Origin: Dama dama
Lineage: Eukaryota > Chordata > Mammalia > Artiodactyla > Cervidae
Reading direction: 5' to 3'
Length of the DNA stretch: 64,000 nt
Assembly: GCF_033118175.1 (NCBI RefSeq)
Contig: NC_083691.1
Span: forward strand, 57,192,001 to 57,256,000
The stretch's first letter is position 1. Each line of letters starts with the position of its first letter. A model generated the notes under the pieces. It ran no database searches. It was not told the DNA's origin and saw nothing but the letters and a program-made list of their open reading frames with translations. The position numbers and the translations under genes are program-made. Shown one piece after another: positions 31,876 through 42,252 of this stretch.

Positions 31876-31893
31876 AAAGTATACAGTTATATA

Positions 31894-32111
31894 ATGGGCT
31901 TCCCAGGTGGCTCAGTGGTTAAGAATCCTCCTGCCAGTGCAGGAGATGCAGGAGACACAGGTTCAGTCCCTGGGTTGAGAAGATCTCCTGGAGGAGGAAA
32001 TGGCAACCCAGCCTGGTATTCTTGCCTGAAAAATGGACATGGACAGAGGAGCCTGGCAGGTTGCAGTCCATAGGGTTGCAAGAGTTGGACACAGCTGAGG
32101 AACTGGGCACC
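31894..32111 (+). mobile_element. Bov-tA SINE
   Basis: Sense Bov-tA starting 19 bp after the mariner MITE. It contains a short internal duplication ('gcaggagatgcaggagac'). Confidence 0.88.
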
Positions 32112-32162
32112 AATAGTATGTAACACAGTTTTATATATGATAGATATCACACTGAACTGCAT

Positions 32163-32470
32163 TCAGTTCATATCATTATTCCAGCAGCATCTGTATTAGA
32201 TATCTGTTGCTGGAACAGATTACCCCGAAACTTAGCAGCTTAGAACAACAAACATTTGTAAGCTCATAGATTCCAGGGGTCAGGAATCTGGAATGGTTGA
32301 GCTGGGTGTTTCTGGCTCAGTTCATATCATTATTCCAGCAGCATCTGTATTAGATATCTGTTGCTGGAACAGATTACCCCGAAACTTAGCAGCTTAGAAC
32401 AACAAACATTTGTAAGCTCATAGATTCCAGGGGTCAGGAATCTGGAATGGTTGAGCTGGGTTTTTCTGGC
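32163..32470. repeat. Tandem duplication, 154 bp x 2, one mismatch
   Basis: Copy 1 is 32163-32316 and copy 2 is 32317-32470, aligned without gaps. The only difference I see is G against T near the end (gggtgttt against gggttttt). The unit is old LTR-like sequence ('cagcttagaacaacaaac'), which continues past the second copy to about 32880. Confidence 0.93.
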
Positions 32471-33039
32471 CTTGAGTCTCTGGTGAGGTTGCAGCTGAAT
32501 GTTGGACAGGCCTGCAGGCATCTCAGCTCTGCTTGAAGGATCTGCTTCCCTGCTCTGTCACGTGGATGTTGTGGCCTCACTTCTTCACAGGCTGTGAAGT
32601 GGGCCTTGTCCCCAGGGCTCTTAGTGTCTTCAGGGCTTGGCAGCAGGTTTTCCCTAGTGTGTGTGATAGGGTGAGTGGAGGAAGGGAGGGAGGAATCTTT
32701 TGGGGAGCACACCCTTTCTTCTTTATAAACTAATCTCAGCTGGGGCTTGCCATCACCTCTACTATGTGCAGTTGGTAACATAGGACAACTTCGGGATGTC
32801 ATGGACAGGGATTCCCCAAAGGCATGAATACCACAATGTGTGGGGGGCTTTGGGGGTTCATCTTCCAAATGTTTTTATAGCCTAAGGGTCTGTGATTAGT
32901 ATTGTTTCTCCAATATCATGTTGGGAGAAACCTAGGAACTGAGCAATGAACCAGCAATACCTTTTTTCTTGTTGTTTTCTCCCTTCATTATGTATTTCTC
33001 TTTCAGAATCATGGTTTTTTTTCTTTTGAACTTGATTCA
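32471..33039 (+). other. RPIA: RPIA intron 3, old LTR-like continuation and unassigned DNA
   Basis: The sequence following the 154-bp duplication looks like the rest of an ancient mammalian LTR element. No exon is recognised. Confidence 0.45.
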
Positions 33040-33460
33040 CTCAGCATTTTATTTTACCTTTTTATTATGGAAAATTTCAAACTTCAAAAAAGATACTAAA
33101 TAATGCAGTGAACTTCTGTGTACCCATCGCCCAGGTTCTACGGTGATCAATTCATGGCCAGTTTTCTTTCATCTGTACCCTGTTCTCCTCTACCTGTGTT
33201 GTTTTGAAGTGAATCCCAGACATAATATGATTTCACTGTATGTATTTCATTATGTCTCTCTGAAAAGTAGGGAGTCTTTAAAACATCTCCACAATACTTA
33301 AAAAATTAAGCAGTAATCTTTCATAGGATGAAGTAAAAATCTAGGATTCAAATTTCCCCTATTGTCTTATCCTTTAAGAATATTTTTCTACAGTTTGTTT
33401 GAATCAGGATCCAAATAGGTCCCATACATTGCAAAGTCTAGGGTGTTTGTGTTTTATTGT
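33040..33460 (-). mobile_element. Ancient L1-like sequence
   Basis: 'attatggaaaatttcaaac', 'gtacccatcgcccaggttc' and 'gtttgtttgaatcaggatcc' belong to a widespread old mammalian repeat. Part of it (33194-33354) is duplicated at 34132-34292. Confidence 0.6.
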
Positions 33461-33956
33461 TAGAGTCTTAGGATTTGAAGATTGACATTGGTCATTATCT
33501 GTCCTCATCTTTTTATAGGTGAGAAAACTTGCTAGGGGTCATGTGACTGGTTTAATTAAGATTAGAACCAAGACCTTCTCATTCTTAATCTCAGGTAGTT
33601 TTGACTTTAGGCAGAAGATATTTTCTAGACCTGGCTTTTGGTAAAAAGGTTTCCATATTTGGTTGCTCCATATATTGTAAGCATATAGTCAGTGGTGCTG
33701 ACTTGGCCACAAACATCCTGATTTTTTCCCAGTCTGTTCTCTCAGTTTGCCATGCTTCTCATTAGCAGCCGTTCTGGTGTCCTGCTTTTATATCCTCTTC
33801 TGAGTGTAGGTATTCTCTTGCTTATTTTTATTCAACAGTGTGGCCTGGAAATTGTCATTGTGTATCAATTTATAGTGATCTTCTTCTGTCATTTTTTTTT
33901 TACAACATTATTTAAGACAAAAAACTTTTCTTATGTTTTGTAGATTTGGCTCTTAG

Positions 33957-34700
33957 TTTCAGTTCAGTTCAGTTGCTCAGTTGTGTCCTACTCTTTGTGA
34001 CCCCATGGACTGCAGCATGCCAGGCTTCCCTGTCCATCACAAACTCCTGGAGCTTGCTCAAACTCATGTCCATTGAGTCGGTGATGCCATCCAACCATCT
34101 CATCCTCTGTTGTCCCCTTCTCCTCCTCTGTCTGTGTTATTTTGAAGTGAATCCTAGGCATAATATGATTTCATTGTTTGTATTTCATTATGTCTCTGTG
34201 AAAAGTAGGGAGACTTTTAAACATCTCCACAGTACTTTAAAAATTAAGCAGTAATCTTTCATAGGATCAAATAAAAACCCAGGATTCAAATTCAGTCTTT
34301 CCCAGCATCAAGGTCTTTTCCAGTGAGTCAGTTCTTCACATCAGGTTGCCAAAGTATTGAAGCGTCAGCATCAGTCCTTTCAATGAATATTCAGGCCTGA
34401 TTTCCTTTAGGATTGACTGGTTTGATTTCCTTGCAGTCCAAGGGACTCTCAAGAGTCTTCTCCAACACCACAGTTCAAAAGCATCAATTCTTCAGCGTTC
34501 TGTTTTCTTTATGGTTCAACTCTCAAATCCATACATGACTACTGGAAAAACCATAGCTTTACCCTTGTCGGCAAAGTGATGTCTGTGCTTTTTAATATGC
34601 TGTCTAGGTTTGTCATAGCTTTTCTTCCAAGGAGCAAGCGTCTTTTTATATTCATGGCTGCAGTCACCATCTGCAGTGATTTAGGAGCCCAAAATCTTAG
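33957..34700 (-). mobile_element. BovB LINE 3' part, antisense, interrupted
   Basis: BovB in reverse from 'cagttcagttcagttgctcag' up to about 34131, then again from 34293 ('tctttcccagcatcaagg') to about 34700. The middle 161 bp is foreign and copied from 33194-33354. Confidence 0.92.
34132..34292. repeat. 161-bp templated duplication inside BovB
   Basis: Matches 33194-33354 in direct orientation over 161 bp with no gaps and about 14 mismatches by hand alignment (roughly 91% identity). The offset is 938 bp. A shared TTCTCCTC lies just left of both copies (33183-33190 and 34118-34125), possible microhomology. Confidence 0.88.
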
Positions 34701-34744
34701 TTTAGGAAGTTTTAAAAAGTAATGATAGTCTTCCCCCTTCCCCT

Positions 34745-35955
34745 GCCCCCTCATCCGTGAATACATTCCTAGATCCCCAGTGGCTGCCTGAAACAGCAGA
34801 TACAACTGAATGTGATGTATATTTTTTCATATACATAGATACCTGTGATGACATTCAGTTGGTAAATTAGGCATGGTAAGAGATTAACAACAACTAATAA
34901 TAGGACAATTGTAACAAGACACTGATAAAAGTTATGTGGTCATGGTTTCTCTCTCAAAATACACTATTGTAAAATTTAATTCCTTTTCCATCTTAACTAG
35001 GCATTTACGCACTGTAGTCATAACTTTTGCAGTTTGGGTTGCAACAGTGAAAGTGGCACAAATTTCTTTTTCCTTCTTTACAGTTTTATGGATGGAAGAT
35101 TTGTTCTTTAGAGTCTTAGATCTTAGCAGCCTTAGTGTATAACATTTTTCCATTCCTTACTAAGTTAACAACTTTTCCTGTTGTGCTTAAGAAAGCATTT
35201 TATGGCTTGTCTTTGGTGTATCTGAATTGCCAGCGTCACTATTGTGCTTTGGAGCTTTACCTTGGAGATATTCCAGGTTTGGTTCCATTCCACCATAGTA
35301 TAGTATGATACAGAGTGAGCTGCTTGAATTTCCCAGTGCATATAGAAATTATGTCTACACTCCATTATATTCTAGTAAGTGTGCAATAGCATTATGTCTA
35401 AAAAAGCAATGGACATACCTTAGTTAAAAAATATTGCTGAAAAAAGCAGTTACAGTAGTAACATGAAAGCTCACTGGTCACAGGCTGCCATAACAAATGT
35501 AGTAACGATAATGAAAAAGTTTGAAATACTGTGAGAACTACCAAAATGTGACGCACAACGTGAGCAAACGCTGTTGGAGAAATTGCGCCCTTAGGCTCCC
35601 TGGGGGCAGGGTGGCCGCAGCCTTCAGCTGGTAACAAAGCACGATAAAGCGAAGCGCAGTAAACCGAGGAATGCCTGTGTGAAGTGCGGTGAGGGCCGGT
35701 TGAACACAGGCACTGTGATACTGTGACATCAGGCTGATAGCTGAGATGGCTGTTCAGTGACTACCAGGTGGGGTGTGCTGAAGAAAGGGATGATCCACAT
35801 CCTGGACCAGATGGAGCAGATAGCAGAGGTCTCATCGTGCTATACTCAGAATGGTGTGCGGTTTAAAACTCATGATTGCTGGAATGTCACATGTAAAATT
35901 TTTGGATTGAGGTTGCCCGTGGGTAACTGCAACCATAGATGAGGGCTACCTCTGT
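34745..35955. mobile_element. Tigger-type DNA transposon (outer), interrupted
   Basis: Left part 34745-35256 ('cccagtggctgcctgaaac', 'taagagattaacaacaac') and right part 35678-35955 ('gggatgatccacatcctgg', 'gggtaactgcaaccatag') belong to one Tigger-like element by recollection of the family. A second Tigger element splits them. Confidence 0.65.
35257..35677. mobile_element. Tigger1-like deletion derivative, nested
   Basis: The left end 'ccttggagatattccagg' and the right end 'cgaggaatgcctg' match degenerate Tigger1 termini. The interior jumps from the left ('gtgcaatagcattatgtct') to the right ('atgaaaaagtttgaaatactg') with the transposase missing. Confidence 0.7.
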
Positions 35956-35963
35956 ACTGTATT

Positions 35964-36181
35964 GGGCTTCCGGGGTGGCTCAGCAGTAAAGACTGCCTGC
36001 CAATGCAGGAGACTCAGGTTCGATCCCTGGGTCAGGAAGATCCCCTAGAGAAGGGGATGGTAACCCACTCCAGTATTCTTGCCTGGAGAATCCATCTCGT
36101 GGTCAGAGGAACCTGGTGGGCTACAGTCCGTGGAGTCGCCCGGAGTCAGACGCAACTCAGAGAGGAAAACAGCAACAACTG
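35964..36181 (+). mobile_element. Bov-tA SINE
   Basis: Sense Bov-tA placed just beyond the Tigger element and about 300 bp before exon 4. Confidence 0.88.
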
Positions 36182-36484
36182 TAGTGTATTACAGAGGCTT
36201 TCAGAGGCCGTGACATCATCTTAAGTAACAGGTCACAGAGGAGGGACTCTGTCTAGCTCTGGAGCAGAATGTTCAGTAGGTGCTGTTTGCCTTCTTCCAG
36301 TTCCTGGGATGGGCCAACTTTTGCCATTCTCGGTACTGGATCCCTATCTCTTGGTGGTACAGGTTGGATTTGGGAGGGGCCTTGGTGGCACTGAGTGTCT
36401 GACCCTTAGATCCAAGTGGCTTCTGAGAATCCTCACCCTCGCTCAGAGATGATGATTACGGGTGCTTTTTCCTGTTCTCCACAG

Positions 36485-36544
36485 GCCCGTCAGCTCATCC
36501 TGCAGCATGGCTTAACTCTCAGTGACCTGGACCGACACCCAGAG
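36485..36544 (+). CDS. RPIA: RPIA exon 4 (residues 131-150)
   Basis: Encodes ARQLILQHGLTLSDLDRHPE, exactly 20 codons in phase 0. This is the helix and turn leading to the active-site strand. Acceptor TTCTCCACAG, donor GTAAGA. Because it is phase 0 at both ends, skipping it would keep the frame. Confidence 0.95.
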
Positions 36545-37030
36545 GTAAGAGAGGCTGCTGGGTTTTTCTGCCTCCTTTTTTATGACTGTCACTTGTTCGT
36601 GGGCTCAGGATATCTGATCAAATCTAGGAGGAAAGTCAACCAGCCATACTACCTCTTCTCCTGGGACTTTAGATATTAATCCTGGCTGAGGTCACAAGTG
36701 GGAAGGCTGTTAATTTCCAGGACATTCCCTGTGGTTTAAATGACGGGGCTCAGGGACCCAGGACTTCCTGCAGCCCTCACACAGACATGTAATATGAGCA
36801 GGCTGGCCCTTGGAGTTTACCGCTAAATGGAGATAAGAAGCAATTGTCTGAGGCAAGCCTGGGCCTTTGAAAACAGATTAAAATGAAGTTTTATGATTAA
36901 GACGATTGAACGCACAAGCAATCCAGAGACTGAAGTTGAGGAGAGTGTGGAGCATCCTCATAGCTGGCATTTCCCGAGCCCTCACTGTGTGAGGGCTTAG
37001 TTATTCTACTAAGTGCTGGTCTGTATTAAA

Positions 37031-37260
37031 CCACAGTCATCCCTCAGTGTCCAAGGGGCTTGGTTCCAGGACCCACTGTGAAAACCAGAATCCACAGATG
37101 CTTGCATGCCATAGTTGGCCTTCTGTATTCGTGGTTCTGTGTCTGTGTATTTAGCCAACCATGGGTCACGTAGTACCGCAGTGCATATGCGGTGGACAGA
37201 ATCTGCCTCTAAGTGGACCTGCACGGTTCGAACCCGACCCTGTTGTTCAGGATCACTTGT
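37031..37260. mobile_element. MER2/Tigger-like fragment
   Basis: 'cagtcatccctcagtgtcc', 'ggttccaggacccactgtg', 'agaatccacagatgcttgc' resemble the left end of a MER2-type element. The right part is unclear. Confidence 0.55.
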
Positions 37261-37279
37261 ATTTAAGCTCCTGTAGTCT

Positions 37280-37435
37280 GGAAGGTAGGAACTATTACCA
37301 TCCTGTTACCATCCAATTTTACAAATGTGAGAAAGCATGGAGAAGGCAAGGTGTTTGCCTGAGGCTTGCTTCTTATAAATGGCAGAGCCTGAGGATGAAT
37401 TCAGGTGCTTCCAACTCTAGAGTGCTGCTGCTTAG
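37280..37435 (-). repeat. MIR-like sequence, antisense
   Basis: 'gtaggaactattaccatcc', 'aattttacaaatgtgagaaa', 'ggcagagcctgaggatgaattc' match a diverged antisense MIR. Confidence 0.6.
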
Positions 37436-37837
37436 AGGGGTTTTGTGGGAAGAGGTGAAAATTTGAGCAGAGCTGTGATGGCTAGGTGGCAGGAGAGAGC
37501 ATTCCAGCGAGGATGGGAACCCTGGGAACAGCTCCAGGCTAGCATGTGGGCATAAGCGGGCAATGCCCAGACTGGTTGGGGTGTCTAGGATCAAGTGATA
37601 GAATACTTTGGGCTGAAGGTGGACATGGGACCCACGCAGAAAAGATTGCCTCCCTCCAGTCCCCAGAGAGCTGGCTGTGGTGCAGCTGGGGTCAGTGCAG
37701 GGTGGAGAGGAGCATCGTGGGCTGTCACTTCATCCTTGTAAAAAGGCGGAAGTGAGCCTGCCTCGCTGAAGTTTTGGTGGCTCCGTATCAGGCAACTTGT
37801 GACTTGCAGCTTGAACTGAATTTGCACCCTGAGGTTT

Positions 37838-37962
37838 TATGTGTGCTCAGTCGCTCAGTCCTGTCTAACTCTTTGTGGCCCCATGGACTGTAACCCACCA
37901 GGCTCCTCTGTCTATGGGATTTTCCAGGCAAGAATACTAGAGTGGGTTACAATTTCCTTCTT
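37838..37962 (-). mobile_element. Bov-A fragment, antisense
   Basis: 'gtgctcagtcgctcagtcctg' to 'gagtgggttacaatttcctt'; the tRNA-derived part is missing. Confidence 0.85.
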
Positions 37963-38504
37963 TGTACTGATGTTTTTAGAAAACCCATTCCTGAGGCTCC
38001 CATATGGTCCATGCAGAGTACCAGGAGTGATGAGAAGTATCAATATATCTCTTCCTTAATTTCAAATTTTGAAACATGAATGAACCTATTCTCCTCCTTC
38101 ACTGCTTTTGGGCTGGCAGTGGAACTTTCTGTTAAAGGCAGTGGGCAAGCCCAGACAGGTGCTTTAGTGGGATCATGGGGGCAGGATCTCAGAAATTTTC
38201 CAATTTTAAATCACATCAGATGTGTGTCAGCATGCCTGTGTTTTTGCCATATTAGTTCATACATTTCTGAATCAGTGCTTCTCAGACTTTTTTTCCATTA
38301 TTTCCTGCTTCCAAGGAAATTTTAATCCCACAGATATACTATATATCTCTTTCTATACTTGGAGGTGAAGTTACTTACACTGAGATTGCATGCTCAGTAA
38401 TTCCAGCTTGTCCAGAGAGAAGCCCATCAAAGAGTAGAGGAATTATAAAGTGGTGGATGAGAGCTGCACCCACGTGTGGTCCATATGTGTTTCCTCATGA
38501 CCCT

Positions 38505-38640
38505 AGTGGAATAACTTAACCACTGAGAGTCTTAGTTTCCTAACTGGTTAAATAGGAATAATAACTGTGCTTGGCTAATAGGGCAGCTGGGGTCTGATGA
38601 GCTGTTGCAGGTTCATGCTTAGCACAGAGCCTGCCCTCAC
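38505..38640 (+). repeat. MIR SINE, sense
   Basis: 'gagtcttagtttcctaactgg', 'aataggaataataactgtg', 'catgcttagcacagagcctg' in MIR order. Confidence 0.65.
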
Positions 38641-38678
38641 AAGGGTCTCAGTGGTTTTTGTATCTTTCTTCAATGCAG

Positions 38679-38743
38679 ATCGATCTTGCCATCGATGGTG
38701 CTGATGAAGTTGATGCTGACCTCAACCTCATCAAGGGTGGTGG
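38679..38743 (+). CDS. RPIA: RPIA exon 5 (residues 151-172), catalytic
   Basis: Encodes IDLAIDGADEVDADLNLIKGG plus two bases of Gly172. It contains the signature DGADE: Asp156 and Asp159 correspond to Asp81 and Asp84 of E. coli RpiA, and Lys169 to Lys94, by motif spacing. These residues hold and polarise the substrate during the enediol proton transfer. Acceptor CAATGCAG, donor GTGAGT. Length 65 nt, phase 2 at its end. Confidence 0.96.
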
Positions 38744-39469
38744 GTGAGTTGTGGGGCCTTTTTTTGCCAAGTATCTGCCAGTTAATCCTTAGCAAAGCCA
38801 AGTGGAATGCAGGATAAGCACAGTGCCGCTGTGATACACACGAGTTTGTCTTTCTTCTCGGATGTTGATAGCATAAGACTGTAGAGCCAGCTGGACATTT
38901 TTGGTTGTTAGTAGCAGTCTGGTGACAGGGACCCAAGCCTGGTCAATGAAATGATTCATCTTAATGGGTTCTCTGTCTGCTGCCTTCTGCTGATTCCAAC
39001 TTTAAAAATTGTACAGCCACAAAAAAAAATTGCACAGCCTAAAGCAAACACATTACTGGGACTAGATTACTAGGTCTGTGGGCTCTGAGCAGGGAACGAT
39101 GTGTGTATTCGTTCCTTTGGGAAACATTTATTAGGTGTTTCTTAAGTGTTAATTTTGGGGAGTTAGGAAGTGGTGGGTTGAAGAAGGTGAAGTCCTTGTC
39201 TCCTCGTTCTTATAATCAACCAGACTCTGCAGTGACACAAAATGGGCTTAAAGTCTCACTGTGCTCTCTCTGCTTCATAACTCTGGCTGTCAAATGGCAG
39301 AGAGGGCAGGTTGTTCAAAGCTTGTCCTTAATCCTCCCCTTCATGCCACAGCCACATGACCTCCCCCAGGCACCGTGCTCCCTGGCAGATGCATCTTAGT
39401 TGGGTTATGCCTGTGGCCCCACTGGGAACCCTTTCTCCCAGACACAGACTCCTGTTTCCATAGTCCATT

Positions 39470-39835
39470 TACTGGAAGCAGCAGGTCTTAGCCCAGGTGC
39501 CATAACAAAAGTCTTAGACGTGGTGACTTCAAGGGGAAAATTTGTTTGTCACAGTTCTGAAGCCCTGGGCTTGCAGATGGCTGCCTTCCCAGTGTAGCCT
39601 CCTGTGGTGGAGGGAGAGAGAGTAAGAGCTTTTTGGTATCATCTTAGAAGGATACCCATCCTAATCAGAGCAGAGCCCCACTTCAGTAACCTCATTGAAC
39701 CACAGTTACTTCCTTAGAGACCTCATCTTTCACATACAGTCATGTTAGGGGTTAGGCCTTCAACAGATGAATTTGGGGGGCCTGAGGGTAGGGAGACACA
39801 ATTTAGTCTATTGCACAGTGTGATAGAGTTAGGGG
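39470..39835 (+). mobile_element. MLT1/MST-like LTR, sense
   Basis: 'gccataacaaaagtcttag', 'tttgtttgtcacagttctg', 'gcagatggctgccttccc', 'ggggttaggccttcaacag', 'gacacaatttagtctattg' follow a MaLR LTR. Confidence 0.72.
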
Positions 39836-39982
39836 GGCTGTTCTTTTAAGAATTAAAAATTAAATTTCTAAGTGTCAGAACTGAATGGATTTTGGTTTCC
39901 TGTATCTGACTTTAGTTCCCAAATTCAGATTTTGTCTTACTTAGCCCTGTGTTTGTTCCTTTGCTTCTTCCCCATTCCCCAG

Positions 39983-40051
39983 AGGCTGCCTGACCCAGGA
40001 GAAGATTGTGGCCGGCAATGCCAGTCGCTTCATCGTGATTGCTGATTTCAG
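39983..40051 (+). CDS. RPIA: RPIA exon 6 (residues 172-195), catalytic base
   Basis: Completes Gly172 and encodes GCLTQEKIVAGNASRFIVIADF plus two bases of Arg195. Glu178 lies nine residues after Lys169, matching the catalytic base Glu103 of E. coli RpiA (LTREK). Residue 184 is Asn (AAT); as I recall, human RPIA has Tyr in this AGxAS context. Acceptor CCCCAG, donor GTATGA. Length 69 nt. Confidence 0.95.
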
Positions 40052-40768
40052 GTATGATGTTCAGTGTTTCTGAACTGCCCACTGAGGAGGTGCCTCAGAC
40101 GCCAGCCCGCATTTTATGGAGGAGAAAACAGAGCTGGAGGGAGGGGCGCTCCTCCTTCCTGTGACTCAGGAGAGTGCCTTGGACAATTATGTTCTGCTTT
40201 GGTGCTGAAGGAAGATACTGCTCTTTCTTGTGTCCGCTGGAAGGAAGAAACAGATGTCACACTCGTTAACAGAGCATGTCCTTATTTATCACTCATTCAC
40301 TCCTTTCGCTCCCTGCAAGGAGTCTCAGAGGAAGCAGGTCAAGCCTGCCCTGGACAGTGACCCAGCACCCCTGCTTCCCCTGTGTCACTTGTGATTGTGT
40401 AGTGGACAGTCTTTGACCACTACACTGACCACTCTGACCACTCTCAGAGTCTACTAGAAGGCACTTGTGCTCAGCATGTTAATTTAAAAAAAATATTACA
40501 GCTGTAGGAAGAGCATAAATGATTATGTTCCTCACACCTGTTTAACCACAAGCCAGTCATATCCAGCTTTTAACATTGTTGTCATATTTACTGCACATAG
40601 GTTTTTTTAAAACAGTCAAACACAGCCAGTCCGTTTGAAGCCTATACACTTGGCCCTGCTCGCTTCCCTTGCCCTCTCACCTCGTTAGTGACTCCGTGCC
40701 TGAATTTGGCGTGTCTACACCGTTGAGCTTATTGACATCTGTTATACTTCTGACTCTTTTCTTTCCAG

Positions 40769-40910
40769 GAAAGATTCAAAGAACCTCGGGGATCAGTGGC
40801 ACAAGGGCATCCCCATTGAGGTCATCCCTATGGCCTATGTCCCAGTGAGCCGAACTGTTACCCAGAAGTTTGGGGGTGCAATTGAACTTCGCATGGCCGT
40901 CAACAAGGCA
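40769..40910 (+). CDS. RPIA: RPIA exon 7 (residues 195-242)
   Basis: The longest internal exon (142 nt). It completes Arg195 and encodes KDSKNLGDQWHKGIPIEV, IPMAYVPVSR and FGGAIELRMAVNKA. The IPIEVIPMA strand is a conserved RpiA element shared with bacterial enzymes (LPVEVIPMA in E. coli). Acceptor CTTTCCAG, donor GTGAGT; ends in phase 0. Confidence 0.95.
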
Positions 40911-41007
40911 GTGAGTGGCTGGGTTTCTGGAAGGTGTCCCCGGCTCTCAGGGCCTGTCCTCCTGCTTCCGTTAGGTCTTCTGTACCCAGACTGGGCAGGT
41001 GGCTTCT

Positions 41008-41305
41008 GTTCATTATTTATTTATTGGCTGCACTGTGTCTTCATTGCTGCACAAGGGCTTTCTCTAGTTTTGGCAAGTCAGGGCTACTTTAGAAGTGTGG
41101 GCTTCTCATTGTGGTGACTTCTCTTATTGCACAGCATAGGCTCCAAGTGCGTGGGCTTCAGTAGTTGCAGCACTGAGGCTCAGTAGTTGTGGCACAAGTG
41201 CTTAGTTGCCCTGTGGTGTGTGGAATCTTTGCAGACCAGGGATAGAACCCTAGTCCCCTGCATTGGCAGGAAGATTCTTAATCCACTGTGCCACCACGGA
41301 AGTTC
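41008..41305 (-). mobile_element. CHR-type SINE, antisense
   Basis: Starts about 100 bp after the exon 7 donor ('tttattggctgcactgtgtc') and ends 'ctgtgccaccacggaagttc'. Near full length. Confidence 0.85.
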
Positions 41306-41834
41306 TCTGTTTTAATGTGTTTTCTTCCTGGCGTTTTGTGACTTTTTAAAAAAACCACAGTCTTAATCATAGTCGTTGTCCGGAGCTCCATCTGTACCGA
41401 GCTCCGACTCTGGCTCCCTGAGTAGCTGAGGATTCAAGAGGAGATTGTCAGGGTTCTCTCTCAGAGCTGGGGTTCCTCCACACAAGAGCCCAGTATCTTG
41501 CCTTTGGGTGTTCTTACTGGGCTCCCACTCCTCCATTTTGCAGAGCAGTCTTTGTGTTCTGGCAACATTTGTGGTCCTATATGCTCTCTAGTGCCCAAAG
41601 CTGCTGTGGAATTCTGGGTTAATTAACCAAAACTGCCCCCAGCCCCTGTGACCCCAGGACCCCTCACTGCTCCATCTTTTCGCTGGGTCTGCCTGATCTG
41701 GGGGGAATGTTGTCTTTCGTTGCATCACTGATGGTCCTCAGTGTGAAGCTCTGGGAGCACTGAGCCGTGTCGGTTGCCTGTTTTCTTGCTGTAGTTTTTC
41801 ACTCTAATGATGGCTAAGCATCACTGTGCCCTCA

Positions 41835-42010
41835 CTGTGGTAAATGCTTACCCATGTGGTTTACGCATAAGCTGCCGAAGGAGGTAGGTTTCATTATCCC
41901 TTCCTTGCCATAGAGGAATCTGAGGCTCACAGAGGAAAATGGCTCCTGTGAGATGTCTGCCTCGGTGGCTTCAGGACTGCTGCTCATTACTGCTTCATAG
42001 CACTGCCTTC
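41835..42010 (-). repeat. MIR-like sequence, antisense
   Basis: 'ggtaggtttcattatccc' and 'gaatctgaggctcacagagg' match a diverged antisense MIR. Confidence 0.6.
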
Positions 42011-42152
42011 TAGCAATAGAAAGCATCAGGTGGGAGTACTGGTTGGAGCGGGTTGCTTAAGATACTTGTTCTTGGTTATCACCTCCAGTCTCCTGTCCCC
42101 TCTGTCTGCCTGAATCTACATCACCTCCTCAGTGTGGACAATTATCTTCTAG

Positions 42153-42252
42153 GGTCCTGTGGTGACAGATAATGGGAACTTTATCCTGGACTGGAAGTTT
42201 GACCGGGTCCACAAATGGAGTGATGTGAACACAGCCATCAAAATGATCCCAG
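42153..42252 (+). CDS. RPIA: RPIA exon 8 (residues 243-276)
   Basis: Encodes GPVVTDNGNFILDWKFDR, VHKWSDVNTAIKMIP and the first base of Gly276. VVTDNGNxILD is a highly conserved RpiA motif near the active site, also present in E. coli. Acceptor ATCTTCTAG, donor GTAACA. Length 100 nt, ending in phase 1. Confidence 0.95.
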
